Shown: one piece after another, positions 60,918 to 64,000 of the stretch
How positions within the stretch are numbered: position 1 is the stretch's first letter
Layout of the letters: each line of letters starts with the position of its first letter
Source: Planctomycetota bacterium
GTDB taxonomy: Bacteria > Planctomycetota > UBA8108 > JACQVS01
Direction: 5' to 3'
Length of the DNA stretch: 64,000 nt
NCBI GenBank assembly: GCA_016209605.1
Contig: JACQVS010000153.1
Span: 1-64,000, forward strand
Notes under the pieces: generated by a model
Database searches by the model: none
What the model was told of the DNA's origin: nothing
What the model saw: only the letters and a program-made list of their open reading frames with translations
Translations under genes and position numbers: made by a program

Positions 60918-61631
60918 GTGGTTGAGGTGACTGGATTTTGCGCTGCTTGCCAGGATCGGGTTCTCTTTCGGCGCCGGGAGGCGAACCATCTCTTCCACTT
61001 CCTGTTCAGCGCCCTGACCTTCGGCCTGTGGATTCCCTTCTGGCTCGTTTTATCCCTCAAGAAGACGCGCTGGCGTTGCAGTCAGTGCGGCTCGGCGTTG
61101 ACCCCGCAGGCCGAGGAGGGCCTCGATCTTCCCGCGGAGGCGAAAAAACCGTGGATCGTCCGCCACTTCAGGGGGTATCGAGCCCTCGAGCCGTGGCCGT
61201 TCTGCTGGCGCATCAGCCTGGAGGGTTTGACCGCGAGCGCCTTGGCAGCCATTCTTCTCAGCACCTGGCTGCCGGGGCCGGATCGAGACCTTGAAGAATC
61301 TCCAGGCCTGTTTTTCCTGGCCGCAGTGTTGATCGCCCCCGCCGTCGAAACCCTCATCTTTCAAGGGCTGGTGATCTTCCTGCTGCGACTTTGCCGCGCT
61401 CCCATGGCCTTGCAGATCGCCATCTCGGTGGCGCTGTTCGCCGCGGCCCACTTCTGGTCCAACGGCCCGGCAAACGGCATCAGCGCCGGCCTCATCGGCG
61501 GATTTTACTTCGCCTTCACCTACGCCCACTGGGCGGAGCGCTCCCACTGGACGGCGATCTGGATCACCGCCTTCTCCCACGCTCTCCTCAATGGGATCGT
61601 TTTCAGCTTATTTCTGTTCGCTCGAGATTGA
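60918..61631 (+). CDS. CPBP-family membrane protein with split N-terminal zinc ribbon
   Basis: The GTG start has AAGGA eight bases upstream. Cys8/Cys11 (FCAAC) and Cys54/Cys57 (RCSQC) make a zinc-ribbon-like knuckle pair, with a hydrophobic helix (LFHFLFSALTFGLWIPFWLV) lying between the two halves. The C-terminal part resembles CPBP/CAAX-type intramembrane proteases: APAVETLIFQG (Glu144, but Thr145 where the second Glu is usual), FAAAHFWSNG (His178) and AFSHALLNGIVF (His221, Asn225). The changed Glu-Glu motif also occurs in some members, so activity is uncertain. It is an inner-membrane protein with about six helices. Role unknown. Confidence 0.82.
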   Translation: MVEVTGFCAACQDRVLFRRREANHLFHFLFSALTFGLWIPFWLVLSLKKTRWRCSQCGSALTPQAEEGLDLPAEAKKPWIVRHFRGYRALEPWPFCWRISLEGLTASALAAILLSTWLPGPDRDLEESPGLFFLAAVLIAPAVETLIFQGLVIFLLRLCRAPMALQIAISVALFAAAHFWSNGPANGISAGLIGGFYFAFTYAHWAERSHWTAIWITAFSHALLNGIVFSLFLFARD

Positions 61632-61716
61632 AAATTTTCAAGCTGGCGCGGCGCCGGATTCTGGTGCACAATTCGTAATTCACCGTGATTCCTGAAATCC
61701 TGAGGATGAGTCCGGC

Positions 61717-64000
61717 ATGGCCGACACCGCTGGCTGCATCCGCCTGCGCGGCGTGCGGCAGAACAACTTGAAGAACCTTGACCTCGACCTCCCCCTGGGG
61801 AAGCTCATCGTGATCACCGGCGTGAGCGGCTCGGGGAAGTCGTCGCTGGCCTTCGATACCCTCTATGCCGAGGGGCAGCGGCGCTACGTCGAGACCTTCT
61901 CCGCCTACACGCGCCAGTTTCTCGAGCGCATGGCGCGGCCGCAGGCCGACTCGATCGAGGGCATCCCGCCCGCCGTCGCCATCGACCAGAGCGGCGCCAT
62001 CAAGACCTCGCGCTCGACGGTGGGCACCATGACCGGCATCAACGACTACCTCAAGCTGGCCTTCGCGCGCTTCGCGAAGCCGGTCTGCCCCCGCTGCCGT
62101 GTCGAGGTCGCGCCCATCGATACCGAGGCGACGGTGCGCCGCCTGCGCGCCCTCCCCGCCGCGGCCTTCCCGGTGACGCTGCTCGCGCCGCTCGCGCTCG
62201 GCGGCTTCGAGTCGGTGGACATCATCCAGTCCTCGCTGCGGGCGCAGGGCTACCTGCGCTTCGCCCGCGGTGGCGCCGTGCACCGCATCGAGGAGCTGGG
62301 CGCCGGCGACCTCAAGGCCGACTGCCTGGACGTGGTGGTCGACCGCTTCGCCTCTCTGGCAACGAGCGCCGCCCGCATGGCCGACTCGGTCGACCAGGCC
62401 TTCCGCCTCGGCCGCGGCCTCCTCCGCTTGGCGGAAGCGGGCGGCGGGATCGCGACCTGGCGCGAGGGCGTGCGCTGCGCCGGCTGCGGCTTCGAGTTCC
62501 CCAGGCCGACCCCCGGCCTCTTCTCCTTCAACACTCCGTACGGCGCTTGCGCGACCTGCCGCGGCTTCGGAAAAACCATCGAGCTCGATTTCGCCAAGGT
62601 CGTCCCCGATCCCGCCCTCTCGCTCCGCGACGGGGCCATCCGCCCGTGGGCGACCCCCTCGCGGCGCCGCCACCTGCTCGCCTGCCAGCGCTTTTGCGAG
62701 GCGCGAGGGATTCCCGTCGACGCGCCCTTCCAGGACCTGCCGGCGGCGGCGCGGCAGGACCTCCTCCACGGCTGCCCCGGCTTTCCGGGCGTGCGCGGCT
62801 TCTTCGAACGTCTCGAGGAGAAGAAGTACAAGATGCACGTGCGGGTGCTGCTCGCCCGCTACCGCAGCTACGTCCCCTGCCGGGACTGCCAGGGGAGCCG
62901 CTTGCGGCCGGAGGCGCTCTACTTCCATCTGGCGGGGAAGAGCCTCGCCGGGCTGTGGGAGATGCCGGTGGCGAAGCTGCGCGTTTTTTTCGACGGGCTG
63001 GCGGCCTCCCCCCTAGACCAAGCGATCCGGCTGGTCATCGAGGAGGCGCGCTCGCGCCTGATTTATCTCCACTCCGTGGGGCTGGGTTACTTGACCCTCG
63101 GCCGGCAGTCGCGCACCCTCTCCGGCGGCGAGGTGGAGCGGGTCAACCTGACCTCGGCGCTCGGGGCCTCGCTGGTGGAGACGCTCTTCGTCCTCGATGA
63201 GCCCTCCATCGGCCTCCACGCCCGCGACCACGCCCGCCTCATGGAAATCCTCCGGGCCATCCGCGACCGCGGCAACACCGTGGTGGTGGTGGAGCACGAT
63301 CCGGCCATCTTGCAGGCGGCCGACCACCTCATCGACCTCGGCCCGGCGGCCGGGGCCGGAGGCGGCGAGGTCGTCGCCCAGGGGACGGTGCCGCAGGTCT
63401 GCCGCGAGGCCCGATCGCTCACCGGCGACTACCTGAGCGGACGGCGCCGGATCCCGGTCCGCCCGGCGCGCCGCCCCTGGAGGCGGGAGCGGTGCATCCG
63501 CATCCGCAAGGCCCGCGCCAACAACTTGAAGAATATCGATGTCAGCTTCCCCCTCGGTTGCCTGGTCGCCATCACCGGCGTCTCCGGCTCCGGGAAGAGC
63601 ACCCTGGTCGAGGAGGTGCTTTATCGCGGCAGCCTGAAGGGGCGCGGCAGCCGGAGGCGGAGCGGCCAGGGGGCGGACGGGGAGGCGGCGGTCGAGGCGA
63701 TTGAAGGGCTCCACCTCGTCGATGAGGTGATCCTCGTCGACCAGGGCTCCATCGGCCGCACCTCCCGCGGCAACCCGGCCACCTACTCGAAGATCTACGA
63801 TGCCATCCGCCGGCGTTTCGGCTCGAGCCCGCAGGCGCGGGAGGCGGGCTTCACGGCGCGCGAGTTCTCCTTCAACCTCGAGGGCGGGCGCTGCCCCGAG
63901 TGCGCCGGCGCCGGCGCCATCGATGTCGAGATGCAGTTCCTCTCCGACGTCTCCCTGCCGTGCGAGGCCTGCGGCGGCAAGCGGTTCAAGGAGGAGGTGC
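61717..64000 (+). CDS. uvrA: UvrA-type excinuclease ATPase, 3'-truncated by window edge
   Basis: The ATG at 61717 opens a frame with no stop to the window end (761 codons). It reads NNLKNLDLDLPLGKLIVITG, Walker A GVSGSGKSSLAFDTLYAEGQ, YVETFSAYTRQFLERM, the zinc-finger pairs CPRC, CAGC/CATC and CRDC, the ABC signature TLSGGEVERVNL (about 466-477) and Walker B LFVLDEPSIGLHARD. The second half starts NNLKNIDVSFPLG with Walker A GVSGSGKSTL (about 617). Next come the UvrA-typical IGRTSRGNPATY and the zinc module CPECAGAG..CEACGGKRF. UvrA finds bulky DNA damage for UvrBC. The phrase IDQSGAIKTSRSTVGTMT differs from classical UvrA (IDQKTT...), suggesting a UvrA paralogue subfamily. Confidence 0.9.
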   Translation, partial: MADTAGCIRLRGVRQNNLKNLDLDLPLGKLIVITGVSGSGKSSLAFDTLYAEGQRRYVETFSAYTRQFLERMARPQADSIEGIPPAVAIDQSGAIKTSRSTVGTMTGINDYLKLAFARFAKPVCPRCRVEVAPIDTEATVRRLRALPAAAFPVTLLAPLALGGFESVDIIQSSLRAQGYLRFARGGAVHRIEELGAGDLKADCLDVVVDRFASLATSAARMADSVDQAFRLGRGLLRLAEAGGGIATWREGVRCAGCGFEFPRPTPGLFSFNTPYGACATCRGFGKTIELDFAKVVPDPALSLRDGAIRPWATPSRRRHLLACQRFCEARGIPVDAPFQDLPAAARQDLLHGCPGFPGVRGFFERLEEKKYKMHVRVLLARYRSYVPCRDCQGSRLRPEALYFHLAGKSLAGLWEMPVAKLRVFFDGLAASPLDQAIRLVIEEARSRLIYLHSVGLGYLTLGRQSRTLSGGEVERVNLTSALGASLVETLFVLDEPSIGLHARDHARLMEILRAIRDRGNTVVVVEHDPAILQAADHLIDLGPAAGAGGGEVVAQGTVPQVCREARSLTGDYLSGRRRIPVRPARRPWRRERCIRIRKARANNLKNIDVSFPLGCLVAITGVSGSGKSTLVEEVLYRGSLKGRGSRRRSGQGADGEAAVEAIEGLHLVDEVILVDQGSIGRTSRGNPATYSKIYDAIRRRFGSSPQAREAGFTAREFSFNLEGGRCPECAGAGAIDVEMQFLSDVSLPCEACGGKRFKEEV

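Noticed and set aside
60755-61060. 101-codon minus-strand frame over the start of the CPBP gene
   Set aside because: Its N-terminal half is antisense to the better-supported CPBP gene, composition is basic and random, and there is no ribosome site.

Overview
The window is GC-rich DNA (roughly two thirds G+C after the first 2.2 kb). It carries many very large secreted proteins built from dockerin-like, lamin-tail, CotH, malectin-like, FG-GAP/VCBS and jelly-roll modules. Tail motifs such as 'DCNxNGxxD' and 'GPDPTxDxLxC' follow or border the dockerin pairs. This style is typical of environmental Planctomycetota or close relatives. That assignment is inferred from domain style only; there is no rRNA gene or other phylogenetic marker here.

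Layout. (1) 1-3.1 kb: a less GC-rich, 5'-truncated dockerin protein, then a junkyard (IS630 transposase remnant and a doubly frameshifted gene remnant), then tRNA-Lys(CTT) on the minus strand with its own terminator. (2) 3.2-16.4 kb: secreted and exported proteins, namely an NHL-type propeller with dockerin, a parallel beta-helix protein followed by an internally deleted Na+/solute symporter, two large dockerin proteins meeting tail to tail, a frameshifted nine-repeat FG-GAP lipoprotein and an ASPIC/UnbV lipoprotein. (3) 16.4-20.5 kb: a VapC remnant, phosphofructokinase, a 170-bp terminal-inverted-repeat element, hemN, and a vapBC-type toxin-antitoxin pair whose promoter spacer contains a perfect 18-bp palindrome. 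(4) 20.5-41.5 kb: a membrane-anchored TPR protein and five giant dockerin proteins, two with CotH and lamin-tail domains and two being tandem malectin-array paralogues. (5) 41.5-50.4 kb: a sigma-54-type promoter, then a DUF47/PhoU-like protein translationally coupled to a pyruvate-phosphate-dikinase-like protein that lacks the PEP barrel; a TPR-DUF2695 protein; and a VCBS-ASPIC-thioredoxin-TPR protein whose reading frame crosses an in-frame TGA followed by a SECIS-like hairpin. (6) 50.4-58.6 kb: a tight four-gene minus-strand operon (HtrA protease, two-PDZ protein, transglutaminase-propeller, propeller). (7) 58.7-64 kb: FAD oxidoreductase, XRE regulator, a candidate small RNA with a near-consensus promoter and a strong terminator, a CPBP-family membrane protein and a UvrA-type ATPase running off the end.

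Most of the coding capacity goes to the cell surface or periplasm. The dockerin-tagged proteins probably share one display or assembly route, but the only cohesin-like region is a weak candidate in the first gene. The best candidates for undescribed biology are the barrel-less PPDK with its DUF47 partner, the probable selenoprotein, the HtrA/PDZ/transglutaminase/propeller operon and the small RNA. Many long opposite-strand ORFs are GC-skew shadows and are left out.
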